From: DASZHJ01 sp035581425 | GTDB taxonomy: Bacteria > Pseudomonadota > Alphaproteobacteria > ATCC43930 > CGMCC-115725 | Direction: 5' to 3' | Length of the DNA stretch: 45,434 bases | Assembly (NCBI GenBank): GCA_035581425.1 | Contig: DATJVP010000082.1 | Coordinates: forward strand, 1-45,434 | Part shown: in pieces, positions 8,141 to 16,671 of the stretch | How the letters are laid out: the number at the start of each line of letters is the position of its first letter | Position numbering within the stretch: position 1 is the stretch's first letter | The notes under the pieces: generated by a model | The model's database searches: none | Seen by the model: the letters and a program-made list of their open reading frames with translations, nothing else | What the model was told of the DNA's origin: nothing | Position numbers and translations under genes: made by a program

Positions 8141-8923
8141 ATGCTCAAAGGCAAGAACGCCGTCGTCACCGGCTCGACCAGTGGTATCGGCCTCGGCATC
8201 GCCCATGCGCTCGCCGCGCAGGGCTGCGGCATCATGCTCAACGGTTTCGGCGACAAGGCGTCGATCGACAAGATCCGCAAGGATTTCGACGCCATGCACG
8301 GCATCAAATCCGGGTATTCCGGGGCTGACATGTCCAAACCCGGCGACATCCGCGAGATGATCCAGCAGGCCGAGAAGGAGTTGGGCTCGGTTGATGTGCT
8401 CGTCAACAATGCGGGCATCCAGTTCACGGCGCTGGTCGAAGAGTTCCCCGACGACAAGTGGGACGCGATCATCGCGATCAACCTCTGCGCCTCCTTCCAC
8501 ACGATCAAGGCGGCGCTCCCGGGGATGAAGCAGCGCAAATGGGGACGCATCATCAACATCGCCTCCGCGCATGGGCTCGTCGCGAGCACTCACAAGGTCG
8601 CCTATGTCTCGGCGAAGCACGGCCTCGTCGGTATGACCAAGGTGGTGGCGTGCGAGGCGGCCAACGACGGCGTCACCTGCAACGCGATCTGCCCGGGCTG
8701 GGTGCTGACGCCGCTCGTCGACAAGCAGATCCATGCGAGCGCCAACGAAAAGGGCACGACCTACGAGAAGGCCAAGAACGAGCTCTTGAGCGAGAAGCAG
8801 CCGATGCTGCAGTTCACGACGACCGACCAGATCGGCGCGCTCGCCGTCTATCTCGCGAGCGACGCCGCCTCCACCGTAACCGGCGCCGCAATCTCGATCG
8901 ACGGCGGCTGGGTCGCGCAGTAA
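8141..8923 (+). CDS. bdhA: 3-hydroxybutyrate dehydrogenase
   Basis: A 260-residue short-chain dehydrogenase that oxidises D-3-hydroxybutyrate to acetoacetate with NAD+, the first step after PHB depolymerisation. Seen: the cofactor loop TGSTSGIGLGIA, NNAGIQ, the catalytic Ser in NIASAHG and the YVSAKHG Tyr-Lys pair, then ICPGWVLTPLV. The region DKQIHASANEKGTTYEKAK, with its QI motif, is characteristic of true BDH rather than a general SDR. It ends GGWVAQ, as most members do. AGGAG lies seven bases before the ATG. Its presence with a phasin at 42.9 kb fits a PHB-storing cell. Confidence 0.92.
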   Translation: MLKGKNAVVTGSTSGIGLGIAHALAAQGCGIMLNGFGDKASIDKIRKDFDAMHGIKSGYSGADMSKPGDIREMIQQAEKELGSVDVLVNNAGIQFTALVEEFPDDKWDAIIAINLCASFHTIKAALPGMKQRKWGRIINIASAHGLVASTHKVAYVSAKHGLVGMTKVVACEAANDGVTCNAICPGWVLTPLVDKQIHASANEKGTTYEKAKNELLSEKQPMLQFTTTDQIGALAVYLASDAASTVTGAAISIDGGWVAQ

Positions 8924-8938
8924 GGGCACTATAGCGCC

Positions 8939-8964
8939 GAGGACGCGGCTGCATCCGCATCCTC
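8939..8964 (+). terminator. Stem-loop downstream of bdhA
   Basis: GAGGACGCGG (8939-8948) and CCGCATCCTC (8955-8964) pair in nine of ten positions around a six-base loop, 16 bases after the bdhA stop. No T-run follows, so it may act as an RNA-stabilising or Rho-linked structure rather than a strict intrinsic terminator. Confidence 0.4.
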
Positions 8965-9097
8965 TGCGCGCCCGCTTCAGCCGTCGTTAACGACCCTCCG
9001 CTAGTCTTTCCCTCGAGCGGCGTGGCGCCGCGCGGCGTCTCCCGCACCTTCTTTTCGTGTATGGTGGCGGTCTCGTTCTCCGCAGCGGGGCCATGCC

Positions 9098-10411
9098 ATG
9101 CCCGAGATCCGCTTTCCCGGCTTCTCCACGCTGAGCCTGCACGCGGGCCAGCGGCCCGATCCCGTGACCGGCGCGCGGGCGGTGCCGATTTATCAGACCA
9201 CGAGCTTCGTCTTCCGCGACAGCGATCACGCAGCGGCGCTCTTCAATCTCGAGGAGCCCGGATTCATCTATTCGCGGATCGCCAACCCGACCGTCGCGGT
9301 GCTGGAGGAGCGCCTCGCGGCGCTCGAGGGCGGGGTCGGCACTGTCTGCACCGCAAGCGGACAGGCGGCACTCCATCTCGCGATCGCCACGCTCATGGGG
9401 ATGGGCGGCCACGTCGTCGCGGCGGCCTCGCTCTACGGCGGTTCCATCAATCTGCTCAAACTGACGCTGCCTCGCTTCGGTATCGAGGCGAGCTTCGTCG
9501 ATCCCCGCGATCCCGAGGCATTTCGCAAGGCGATCCGCCCGGAGACGCGGCTCGTCTTTGCGGAGATCCTCGGCAATCCCGGGCTCGAGGTCTTGAACGT
9601 CCCGGCAGTGGCAGAGGTCGCGCACGCCGCGGGATTGCCGCTGCTGGTGGATGCGACCTTCGCCACGCCTTACCTCTGCCGCGTTTTCGATCTCGGCGCC
9701 GATCTCATCATGCACTCCGCGACGAAATGGCTCGGCGGCCACGGGCTCGCGATCGGCGGGGCGCTCGTCGATGGCGGGCGCTTCGACTGGGAGAAATCCG
9801 GCAAGTTCCCGACGCTCACCACGCCCTATGCCGGTTATCACGGGATCGACTTTGCGGAGGAATACGGGACGCAGGCCTTCGTCATGCGTGCGCGGGCCGA
9901 GGGCTTGCGCGATTTCGGCGCATGCATGAGTCCCGCGAACGCCTTCTATATCCTGCAGGGCGTCGAGACCTTGCCGCTGCGCATGGAGCGTCACATCGCG
10001 AACACGCGGCGCGTGCTCGAATTCCTGACGGGGAGCGATGCCGTCGCCTGGGTGCTCCATCCGGAGTTGCCGAGCCATCCCGACCACGCGCTCGCGAAGC
10101 GTCTTATGCCGAAGGGCGCGGGGTCGATGGTGAGCTTCGGCATCAAGGGTGGGCGCGCTGCGGGCAAGCGGTTCATCGATTCCGTGCACCTCGTCTCGCA
10201 CCTCGCCAATGTCGGCGACGCCAAGACGCTCGTGATCCACCCCGCGAGCACGACGCATCAGCAGATGAGCGCGGAGCAGCTTGCTGCGGCGGGGGTCGGC
10301 GAGGACATGATCCGCCTCTCCGTCGGCCTCGAGGATCCCGAGGACATCGTTGCCGATCTCGCGCAGGCGCTCCGCGCGGCGCAAAAGGCGCCGTCGAAGG
10401 CTGCGGAGTAA
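9098..10411 (+). CDS. metY: O-acetylhomoserine sulfhydrylase / aminocarboxypropyltransferase
   Basis: A 437-residue PLP enzyme of the Cys/Met metabolism fold that makes homocysteine from O-acetylhomoserine and sulfide. Seen: TLSLHAGQRPDPVTGARAVP at the N-terminus, YSRIANPTVAVLEERLAALEGG, the Schiff-base lysine at residue 210 in HSATKWLGGHG, and the C-terminal HPASTTHQQ ... LSVGLEDPEDI. The length (about 430) and the SGKFPTLT insertion are typical of MetY, not of cystathionine synthase/lyase (about 390). The 174 bases upstream show no SAM-II riboswitch that I can recognise. The next gene starts four bases after its stop. Confidence 0.93.
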   Translation: MPEIRFPGFSTLSLHAGQRPDPVTGARAVPIYQTTSFVFRDSDHAAALFNLEEPGFIYSRIANPTVAVLEERLAALEGGVGTVCTASGQAALHLAIATLMGMGGHVVAAASLYGGSINLLKLTLPRFGIEASFVDPRDPEAFRKAIRPETRLVFAEILGNPGLEVLNVPAVAEVAHAAGLPLLVDATFATPYLCRVFDLGADLIMHSATKWLGGHGLAIGGALVDGGRFDWEKSGKFPTLTTPYAGYHGIDFAEEYGTQAFVMRARAEGLRDFGACMSPANAFYILQGVETLPLRMERHIANTRRVLEFLTGSDAVAWVLHPELPSHPDHALAKRLMPKGAGSMVSFGIKGGRAAGKRFIDSVHLVSHLANVGDAKTLVIHPASTTHQQMSAEQLAAAGVGEDMIRLSVGLEDPEDIVADLAQALRAAQKAPSKAAE

Positions 10412-10415
10412 GCAG

Positions 10416-11204
10416 ATGGAGCTTATCGTCGAGGGCAAGCGCGTCTTCGCGGGAACCGGCGGTCGCCCCTTCGATCCCGATCTTCCGGCTGCCGTCTTCC
10501 TGCACGGCGCCGGCATGGATCACACGGTCTGGGCACTCCAGACCCGCGCCATCGCGCATCGCGGCCGAAGCGTGCTGGCGCTCGATCTTCCGGGGCACGG
10601 AGCGAGCGACGGTCCCGCGCTCGAGAGCATCGAGGCGATGGCGGATTGGGTGCTCGCCGTGCTCGACGCCGCGGATGCTCCGGGGGCGCGGATCGCGGGC
10701 CACAGCATGGGCTCGCTGGTGGCGCTGGAGACCGCGCGGCGCGGCGCATCGCGCATCGATGCACTAGCGCTGCTCGGCTTCGTGCCGGAGATGTCCGTGC
10801 ATCCCGATCTCACCGCAGCCGCGCGGAGCGGCGCTCATGCGGCGCTCGATCTCATAACGAGCTGGGGTCTCGCCATGCGATCGCAGCTCGGTCACAACCT
10901 CGCCCCGGGCCTCTGGCTTCAGGGCGAGACGCTGCGTCTCCTCGAGCGCGCCTCGAACATAGGTCTCGCTTCGGATCTCGCTGCATGCGCTGCCTACAAG
11001 GGCGCGGCCGCAGCCGCGGCGGCGATCCGCTGTCCCACGCTCTTCTTGTTGGGTGCTGAGGACCGCATGACCCCCGCTGCCAAGGGCAAGGCCTTTGCCG
11101 AGACGATCCCGGGGGCGACAGTGACGGTGCTCCCGGGAGTGGGGCACATGATGATGATCGAGGATCCCGCCGGGACGCTGGCGGCGCTCAAATCGGCGAT
11201 GTGA
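10416..11204 (+). CDS. Alpha/beta-fold hydrolase
   Basis: A 262-residue cytosolic hydrolase. The HGAGMDHTVW oxyanion region, the nucleophile elbow GHSMGS, the acid residue in LLGAEDRMTP and the histidine in LPGVGHMMMIEDP make a complete Ser-Asp-His triad. The ATG at 10416 lies four bases after the metY stop, so the genes are very probably co-transcribed. It does not look like MetX, which is longer (about 350-380 residues) and has other motifs, so it does not obviously supply O-acetylhomoserine. Substrate unknown; a carboxylesterase or thioesterase-like role is possible. Confidence 0.85.
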   Translation: MELIVEGKRVFAGTGGRPFDPDLPAAVFLHGAGMDHTVWALQTRAIAHRGRSVLALDLPGHGASDGPALESIEAMADWVLAVLDAADAPGARIAGHSMGSLVALETARRGASRIDALALLGFVPEMSVHPDLTAAARSGAHAALDLITSWGLAMRSQLGHNLAPGLWLQGETLRLLERASNIGLASDLAACAAYKGAAAAAAAIRCPTLFLLGAEDRMTPAAKGKAFAETIPGATVTVLPGVGHMMMIEDPAGTLAALKSAM

Positions 11205-11280
11205 GCTTAAAAATAATGTGAGGCCGTCCCAATACCCCCTATGATTGTTGCCCTCTACCGGGGGTTTGGGGAGCGAGGTT

Positions 11281-12135
11281 GTGGGGGAACCAGGGGTCGT
11301 CGTCTCGGAGCAATTCGGGACCATTCCGGTGCGGGAGCGTGCCTGTCCGCTCTGCGGCCGGGACAATTGCGACCGGCCCTCCGGCCGGTATTCGCACGCG
11401 CCTTGGGCGGTCAAGGACTGCCGCGCGTGCGGCTTCGTCTACATCGACCGCGCCCCGGATCTCGCACTGCAGTTCCAGACCATGGCCTGGGAGCGCACGA
11501 CAAAGCTCGAGGAAACGCGGCGCGCGAAGCTGCGCCCTTTCTCCTACAAGGCGAGCAAGCGGACGCGTTTCCGCATGCATTTGCTGCCGAAGCGGACAGT
11601 CCTCGGCTATGTCGCCGCTCGTATCCGCGTCGGCAACGTGCTCGATCTCGGCTGCGGCGACGGCCAGGCGCTCGCGAGCTTTCCCGAGAGCTTCATTCCC
11701 TACGGCATCGAGATTTCGACCGAGGCCGCAGGGATCGCCGACCGCACCTTTCGCGCGCGTGGGGGCTATGTGATCAACGCGCCCTGCGGCGAGGGAATTG
11801 GGCATTTCCCCGACGGGTTCTTCGCCGCGGCCTCGCTCCGCTCCTACCTCGAGCACGAGGCGGAGCCGCTCGCGGTGCTGCAGGGGCTCGCGCGAGTGCT
11901 AACGGCCGACGGCTTCGCCATCGTCAAGGTACCGAACTACGGATCGCTCAATCGGCGGATCATGGGGAAGCGCTGGTGCGGCTTCCGCTACCCCGATCAT
12001 CTCAACTACTTCACGCCCCGGACGTTCGCGGCGATGGCGGCGCGCGCGGGCTTCGGCGCGCGCTTCGGCCTCACTGGGCGCCTTCCCACGAGCGACAACA
12101 TGTGGGCGGTGCTCGCGAAGGGGAGCGGCGTTTGA
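11281..12135 (+). CDS. Zinc-ribbon class I SAM-dependent methyltransferase
   Basis: A 284-residue protein. Residues ~20-45 hold a CPLCG ... DCRACGF four-cysteine knuckle, as in methyltransferases that act on sugars or lipids. Residues ~115-220 are a Rossmann methyltransferase with VLDLGCGDGQALASFP (SAM loop I) and a later acidic LEHEAEPLAVLQGLARVL in the place of the usual H-xL motif. The C-terminus (YPDHLNYFTPRTF) resembles the methyltransferase_23 pattern HLxxFxxxT. GTG at 11281 is preferred because GGGGAGCGAGG precedes it; an upstream TTG at 11245 is the alternative. Substrate unknown. Followed by a thioesterase gene 57 bases on. Confidence 0.8.
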   Translation: MGEPGVVVSEQFGTIPVRERACPLCGRDNCDRPSGRYSHAPWAVKDCRACGFVYIDRAPDLALQFQTMAWERTTKLEETRRAKLRPFSYKASKRTRFRMHLLPKRTVLGYVAARIRVGNVLDLGCGDGQALASFPESFIPYGIEISTEAAGIADRTFRARGGYVINAPCGEGIGHFPDGFFAAASLRSYLEHEAEPLAVLQGLARVLTADGFAIVKVPNYGSLNRRIMGKRWCGFRYPDHLNYFTPRTFAAMAARAGFGARFGLTGRLPTSDNMWAVLAKGSGV

Positions 12136-12192
12136 CTTCGCTCTCGATCTCGGGCACGAGACGCGTCGAAGGCACAGAGGGAGCAGAGCCGG

Positions 12193-12642
12193 ATGGTCGA
12201 GGGCGCGGAGGAGCGGCGCGGGAACTTTCCGCATTTCCTGGAGATCCCGACGCGCTGGATGGACAACGACATCTACGGCCACGTCAACAACGTCGTTTAC
12301 TATTCTTACTTCGACACGGTCGTTAACGACTATCTCGTGCGCGAAGGGCGCCTGGACATTCACGCTGGGCCCGTAATCGGGATCGCCGTCGAGAGCCTCT
12401 GCCGCTTCCATCGCTCGCTCGCCTTTCCCGACGTGATCGATGCGGGGCTCCGGGTTGGGAAGCTCGGCAATTCGAGCGTCCGCTACGAGATCAGCCTCTT
12501 CCGCCGCGGCGATGCGGAGCCCGCGGCGACCGGGCATTTCGTGCACGTCTTCGTCGATCGCGGGAGCCGCCGGCCACTGCCGATTCCGGCCCCGATCCGC
12601 GCGGCATTGCAGCGATTGACATCCTCGTCGACCCTTGGTTGA
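12193..12642 (+). CDS. Acyl-CoA thioesterase, hotdog fold (4HBT/FadM-like)
   Basis: A 149-residue single hotdog domain. TRWMDNDIYGHVNNVVYYSYFDTVVNDYL contains the family's catalytic D-xxGHVNN pattern, and the strand VESLCRFHRSLAFPD follows. The domain is typical of thioesterases that hydrolyse acyl-CoAs in the cytosol; chain length cannot be read from the sequence. It ends 13 bases before the chosen start of the coiled-coil gene, so the methyltransferase, thioesterase and coiled-coil genes may share a transcript. Confidence 0.87.
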   Translation: MVEGAEERRGNFPHFLEIPTRWMDNDIYGHVNNVVYYSYFDTVVNDYLVREGRLDIHAGPVIGIAVESLCRFHRSLAFPDVIDAGLRVGKLGNSSVRYEISLFRRGDAEPAATGHFVHVFVDRGSRRPLPIPAPIRAALQRLTSSSTLG

Positions 12643-12655
12643 CGGCGAGTCCCGG

Positions 12656-15600
12656 ATGAGCGAGCCTGCGGCAGAGCGGGCTCAAAAAGGGGTAGCGGGG
12701 GAGGGATTGTCGACGTTTCTGCGGGCGCTCGTGTCGGGGCCGGTCCTCTCCTTGGTCTGGCTCGTGCTCTGCGGCCTCTACATTCAATTCCAGCTCGGCT
12801 GGGAGAACTTCTCCTCCGGCCTGCCGCACGAGCGGGCGATCGCCATCCTCGGCGTGGTCATCCCGCTTGCGCTCATCTGGATCGTGACCGGCCTCTACGC
12901 GCGAATGCGCGCGCTGGGCGAGAGCGCCAAGATACTCGCGGATCGCCTGGACGCGCTCGTCTATCCATCGGAGGCCGCGGAGGAGCGGGCGCGGATCGTG
13001 AGCGCCAATCTCGAGGCGCAGAGCACGGCGCTCAGCACCGCAGCAGTCGCGGCCGTCGATCACCTCGACAGCGCCTCCGCGCTCTTGGCCGACCGCCTCA
13101 AGGACATCATCGCTGCCGTCACCGCCGCGGCCGACCGCGCGCAGCGCTCGGAGGAGCGTCTCGTTGCGACCTCCGATGCGGTGGCACGGCTCAGCGAAGC
13201 GTTGCAGGCGCAAGCGAGCGCCGTCGAGCACGCCGTCGAGCGCGACCTCGAGACCGCGATCGAGCGGCTCGGCGGCCAGGTGAGGCTCGTGGAGATGGCG
13301 ATCGGTCACGCCTTCGGCGTCGGTGCGGAGAAGGCGGCGGAGCGAGCCGCCGCCGCGAGCAGCGAGGCGGTGGTGGCGCTCGAGGCAGGAGCCGAGCGCG
13401 CGCTCGGGGATTTCCGAGCCGTAGGCGATCGCACCTCCGACGAGGTCGCGGGCTCCGTGAAGCGCGTCGAGGAGGCGCTTCGGCGCTTCGACGAGATGAT
13501 CGAGGACGTCGCGAGCAGGGCCGCCGAGCGCGTCGCCGGCAGGAGCCGCGAGGTCGAGCAGCAGCTCACCACCGCCGTCGAGCGCCTTGACCAGGCCGCA
13601 GTCGGTGTCACCACCAGCGCTCGGCGCGGCTATGAGGCGCTGCGCGGCGAGACCGAGAGCATGACGGCCGCAAGCCAGCGGGCGGCGACGCAGAGTGAGG
13701 TGCTCGCGGGCGCGCTCCGGGCTTTCACGACCGAGCTCGCGCGCTTCAGTGGCGATGCCAGCTCGCAGGCGGAGCAGCTCGGCGCCTCGCTCGCGCGCCA
13801 GGCGCAGGCGCTCAAGACGAGTGCGACCGATGCGCTGCAGCGTCTCAAGGAGCTCGGCGAAGGCTTTGCGGGGCAGGCGGGTTACGTCGAGCAGGGCACG
13901 CGCCAGACGAGCGCGCGGGTCGAGGAGGTCGGCGAGGCGCTCCGCCAGCAAGCGCGCGAGCTTCTCAATGCGGCCGAGCAGGTGGGCGTGCGGCTTCAGG
14001 CCGTGGGCGAGCAGCTCCGCCAGCGGAGCCAAGAATTGGCGACGGCCGCGCAGGGTGGCGTCGGCAGTGTGCGCCAGGCTGTCGAGGGCTTCCGGGACGG
14101 CGGCGAAGCGCTCAACGCTGTGGCCGAGGCGGCGGCGGGCCGCGTCGGCGAGGCGGCGGCGGGGCTCCGCACCCAGGCGCTCGACGTGCAAGCGGCGGCC
14201 GAGCAGGCGGCGGCGCGCATCCGCCGTGCGAGCGAAGGCTTCGATCAGCAGGTAGATCGTCTCGGCTCCTCCGCCGCCGAGGCGACGGCGAAAATCGAGA
14301 GCGTCGGCGAGACGCTCGCGCTCCGCATGCAGCAAATCAAGGAGGGCGCCGAGCACGCGGCGACGCAAGTGGCCCAGCTTCAGGAGGCCTTCGCGCAGCA
14401 GATCGGCCGCCTCAACTCCGCGCGGAGCGCGGTCTCGGCGCAGGTCGGAGAAATCCGCAACCAGCTCCAGCAGCAGATACAGGAGCTCTCCCGGGCCTCC
14501 GAGCACGCGGTGGAGCGCTCGAGCGCGGTGGGCGAGGTCTTCCGCGAGCAGGCGCGTCAGCTCAAGGACGCCGCAGGCGAGGCATTCAATCACACTGAGG
14601 CGATCGGCGTGGTGGTGCAGCAGCAAGTTCGCGATCTCCGAGCACTCGCGGATCAGCTCGGCACCATGGGCGCAACCCTCGATCAGATGTTGAAGAGCAG
14701 GGCCTCGGAGGTGGTGCAGTCGACCCAGCACGCGGTCGGCCGCAGCGAGGAAGTGGTCCAACTCCTGGCGGATCAAAGCCGTGCCGTCGCGGGCGCGAGC
14801 GAGGCTGCGTCGCAGCGGCTCGCGCAAACCGGCGAGCTCTTGCGCGCGCGGGCGCAGGACGTGCAAGAGGCTGCGGAACGCACGGTGAGCCGGCTCGCCG
14901 AGCTCGGCGAGCGCTTCGCCGAGCGTGCGCAGCAGATCGCCGCCGTCGGCGACGGCGCCAACGCGAAGGTCCGCGACAGCAGCGCCGTCTTTCGCCAGCA
15001 AGCGCTCGACCTCGCGACCGCCGCCGACCGCGCCGCGGGGAGCGTCGAGGAGGCGGGCGCTGCGTTCGGGGATCGCGTCGCCGTCCTTTCCTCCACGAGC
15101 GAGATGGCGACGACGCGCCTCAAGGAGCTGACCGAGGCCGCGCGCAACCAGGCGGTGGCACTTGCCGCGGCGGCCGAGACCGTCGCGCTCCGCAGCGACC
15201 AGACGAACGAGGCGCTCCGGCGCCAGCAGCGCGACCTACAGGGTGTGGCGGACCACGCGAACGCGCGCCTTGCAGAGGTCCGCACCGTGCTCCGTGAGCA
15301 GACCGGCGAGCTCGCCGCGGCGACCGACAAGGCGGCCGAGCGGCTACAGGCGATGGGCGAGACCTACCGGCGGCAAGCGGGCGAGCTCACCACGGCTGCC
15401 GAGGACGCGACCTCGCGCGCGAGGGACGCCGCGGTCGCTTTCGGAAGCCAGGTTGAGAACCTCACACGCGCGGCCACCGAGTCCGCGGCGCAGGCGGAGC
15501 GCGTGCGCAAAAGTGCGATCTCCGTGCAGCAGGACACCTTCCTCAGCGCCGCCACATTCATCATCGAGACCTTGCAGTCGATCGCGGTCGACCTGAGCCG

Positions 15601-15904
15601 CGTGCTGGAGGCCGAGATCCCCGACCAGATCTGGAAGCGTTATCACGCCGGCGACCGCGCGATCTTCACGCGCCAACTCCTGCGCATCCAGGAGCGCGAC
15701 GCTCCCAATCTCATCATGCAGAAGTTCGAGTCCGACCCGGGCTTCCGCGACTACGTGCTGCGCTATCTGAACCAGTTCGAGACGCTTCTCGCCCAGGCCC
15801 GCGAGGTCGATCACCAGGACGTGCTCGGCGCGACCTTCGTCACCGCCGACGTCGGTAAGCTCTACCTACTCCTCTCAAATGCGCTGGGGCGGCTGAAGCA
15901 TTAG
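12656..15904 (+). CDS. Giant membrane-anchored coiled-coil protein with 25-residue repeats
   Basis: A 1082-residue protein with two transmembrane helices near the N-terminus (about residues 27-46 and 61-81) separated by a short loop, so the rest faces the cytoplasm. Residues ~85-299 are irregular Ala/Glu/Arg-rich helix. Residues 300-949 are 26 consecutive 25-residue units, and residues 950-1082 form a distinct, less repetitive tail (IIETLQSIAVDLSRVLEAEI, QIWKRYHAGDRAIFTRQLLR). The architecture (two TM helices plus a large cytoplasmic coiled coil) recalls the Caulobacter polarity factor TipN, but I cannot claim homology. ATG at 12656 is chosen over a TTG at 12635 that overlaps the thioesterase. 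A scaffold or positioning role is inferred. Confidence 0.8.
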   Translation: MSEPAAERAQKGVAGEGLSTFLRALVSGPVLSLVWLVLCGLYIQFQLGWENFSSGLPHERAIAILGVVIPLALIWIVTGLYARMRALGESAKILADRLDALVYPSEAAEERARIVSANLEAQSTALSTAAVAAVDHLDSASALLADRLKDIIAAVTAAADRAQRSEERLVATSDAVARLSEALQAQASAVEHAVERDLETAIERLGGQVRLVEMAIGHAFGVGAEKAAERAAAASSEAVVALEAGAERALGDFRAVGDRTSDEVAGSVKRVEEALRRFDEMIEDVASRAAERVAGRSREVEQQLTTAVERLDQAAVGVTTSARRGYEALRGETESMTAASQRAATQSEVLAGALRAFTTELARFSGDASSQAEQLGASLARQAQALKTSATDALQRLKELGEGFAGQAGYVEQGTRQTSARVEEVGEALRQQARELLNAAEQVGVRLQAVGEQLRQRSQELATAAQGGVGSVRQAVEGFRDGGEALNAVAEAAAGRVGEAAAGLRTQALDVQAAAEQAAARIRRASEGFDQQVDRLGSSAAEATAKIESVGETLALRMQQIKEGAEHAATQVAQLQEAFAQQIGRLNSARSAVSAQVGEIRNQLQQQIQELSRASEHAVERSSAVGEVFREQARQLKDAAGEAFNHTEAIGVVVQQQVRDLRALADQLGTMGATLDQMLKSRASEVVQSTQHAVGRSEEVVQLLADQSRAVAGASEAASQRLAQTGELLRARAQDVQEAAERTVSRLAELGERFAERAQQIAAVGDGANAKVRDSSAVFRQQALDLATAADRAAGSVEEAGAAFGDRVAVLSSTSEMATTRLKELTEAARNQAVALAAAAETVALRSDQTNEALRRQQRDLQGVADHANARLAEVRTVLREQTGELAAATDKAAERLQAMGETYRRQAGELTTAAEDATSRARDAAVAFGSQVENLTRAATESAAQAERVRKSAISVQQDTFLSAATFIIETLQSIAVDLSRVLEAEIPDQIWKRYHAGDRAIFTRQLLRIQERDAPNLIMQKFESDPGFRDYVLRYLNQFETLLAQAREVDHQDVLGATFVTADVGKLYLLLSNALGRLKH
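13553..15502 (+). repeat. 26 tandem 75-bp / 25-residue coding repeats
   Basis: Starting with VEQQL at residue 300, every 25th residue returns to the same register for 26 units. Position 1 is usually V/L/A, 5 L/F, 12 L/V/I, 16 and 19-20 Ala, 23 L/V/I. Gly-Glu is common at 2-3, Arg at 6, Gln at 8, Glu/Asp at 11 and Arg at 22. Core spacing 4-3-4-4-3-4-3 equals two heptads plus one hendecad. Units are diverged at the DNA level, so this is an old repeat kept by selection on register. Confidence 0.9.
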
Positions 15905-15969
15905 CCGAGTGCCTTTGAGACTTGCGCGATCAGGGGGCTCGACTGAGAGGGGCCAATCATCGAAAGGCG

Positions 15970-16019
15970 GCCGCAAACGAAAAGGGCGGCCGATTGCTCG
16001 GCCGCCCTTCGTCTGCGGA
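15970..16019 (-). terminator. Long hairpin terminator for hsp20
   Basis: AAGGGCGGCCGA (15982-15993) and its exact complement (15998-16009) form a perfect 12-bp stem with a four-base loop. It can be extended by CCGCA/TGCGG and ACGA/TCGT out to 15970 and 16019. On the reverse strand the inner stem is followed by TTTTCGTTT, so it terminates hsp20, whose stop is at 16041. It may also limit read-through from the coiled-coil gene ending at 15904. Confidence 0.8.
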
Positions 16020-16040
16020 CCCTAACTCAGGGAGTGGGGA

Positions 16041-16490
16041 TCAAGCCGCCTTCTGCTCGAGCGTCGCGGCGCTGTTGCCGCTGACGATCTCGATCTTGCG
16101 GGGCTTCTTCTCCTCCGGCACCTCGCGCTCCAGCGCGATGCTCAAGAGGCCGTTCTCGAGGCTCGCGCTCTTCACCTTGATGAAATCGGCGAGCTGGAAC
16201 CGGCGCTCGAAGGCGCGGCGTGCGATGCCGCGATGGAGGGCGCGGGTCTCCTGACCCTCGCTCTTCGACTTGCCGGAGACGACGACCGCGTTCTCCTTGA
16301 CGGTGATCTCGAGCTCGTCGGGAGTGAAGCCCGCAACCGCCATCGTCAGGCGGTAGGCGTTCTCGCCGGTGACCTCGATGTCATAGGGGGGATAGCCGCC
16401 GTCCGACCGCGTGGCCGCATCGGCGAGCTGCATCAGGCGATCGAACCCGATGGTGGACTTAAAGAGGGGAGAGAAATCGAGTGTATTCAT
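16041..16490 (-). CDS. Small heat-shock protein, IbpA/Hsp20 family
   Basis: A 149-residue alpha-crystallin-domain chaperone that holds unfolded proteins. It starts MNTLDFSPLFKSTIGFDRL, the alphaproteobacterial IbpA/HspS opening. The ACD runs from YPPYDIEVTGENAYRLTMAVAGF to NGLLSIALEREVPEE, with the A-xLENGLL-type signature, followed by the PRKIEI tail. Start choice: an in-frame ATG at 16496 sits one base from the GAGGA Shine-Dalgarno, too close; the ATG at 16490 has seven bases of spacing and is used. Expression is probably heat-controlled through the promoter and RNA thermometer described separately. Confidence 0.93.
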   Translation of the reverse strand: MNTLDFSPLFKSTIGFDRLMQLADAATRSDGGYPPYDIEVTGENAYRLTMAVAGFTPDELEITVKENAVVVSGKSKSEGQETRALHRGIARRAFERRFQLADFIKVKSASLENGLLSIALEREVPEEKKPRKIEIVSGNSAATLEQKAA

Positions 16491-16492
16491 GG

Positions 16493-16518
16493 CCATATCC
16501 TCTGGTTGAGCAACATGG
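16493..16518 (-). promoter_or_regulatory. ROSE-type RNA thermometer, Shine-Dalgarno hairpin
   Basis: In the hsp20 leader, CCATGTTGCTC pairs with GAGGATATGG. UUGCU pairs with AGGA leaving the G bulged (U-A, U.G, bulge, C-G, U-A), the defining geometry of ROSE elements, and flanking pairs extend it to 10 bp with an AACCA loop. The Shine-Dalgarno is thus fully masked. Two further hairpins upstream (16529-16548, arms CTCG/CGAG and CCC/GGG; 16568-16592, arms CCGG/CCGG and CCGC/GCGG) complete a typical multi-hairpin ROSE leader. Confidence 0.75.
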
Positions 16519-16671
16519 GCCGCATCGTCTCGCCCGGGATGGGCCGAGCCTTGCGGAGGGTTTCATACCGGGCCCGCGAGAGCGGCGTCCGGCACCCGAG
16601 ACATGGGAATTTGCGTGCGCCATTCAAGGGCCTGGAGGAATGGATTGGAACGAGTCTCGCCAGGCCCGCTT

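Noticed and set aside
8924..9097. SAM-II or other riboswitch upstream of metY
   Set aside because: No SAM-II pseudoknot pattern could be found by eye; only a bdhA stem-loop and GC-rich sequence are present.
12491..15001. 836-codon reverse-strand frame with repeated Leu/Arg/Ala
   Set aside because: Antisense of the 25-residue-repeat gene; its repeats mirror the coding strand. The plus frame has TM helices, coiled-coil core positions and a sensible start.
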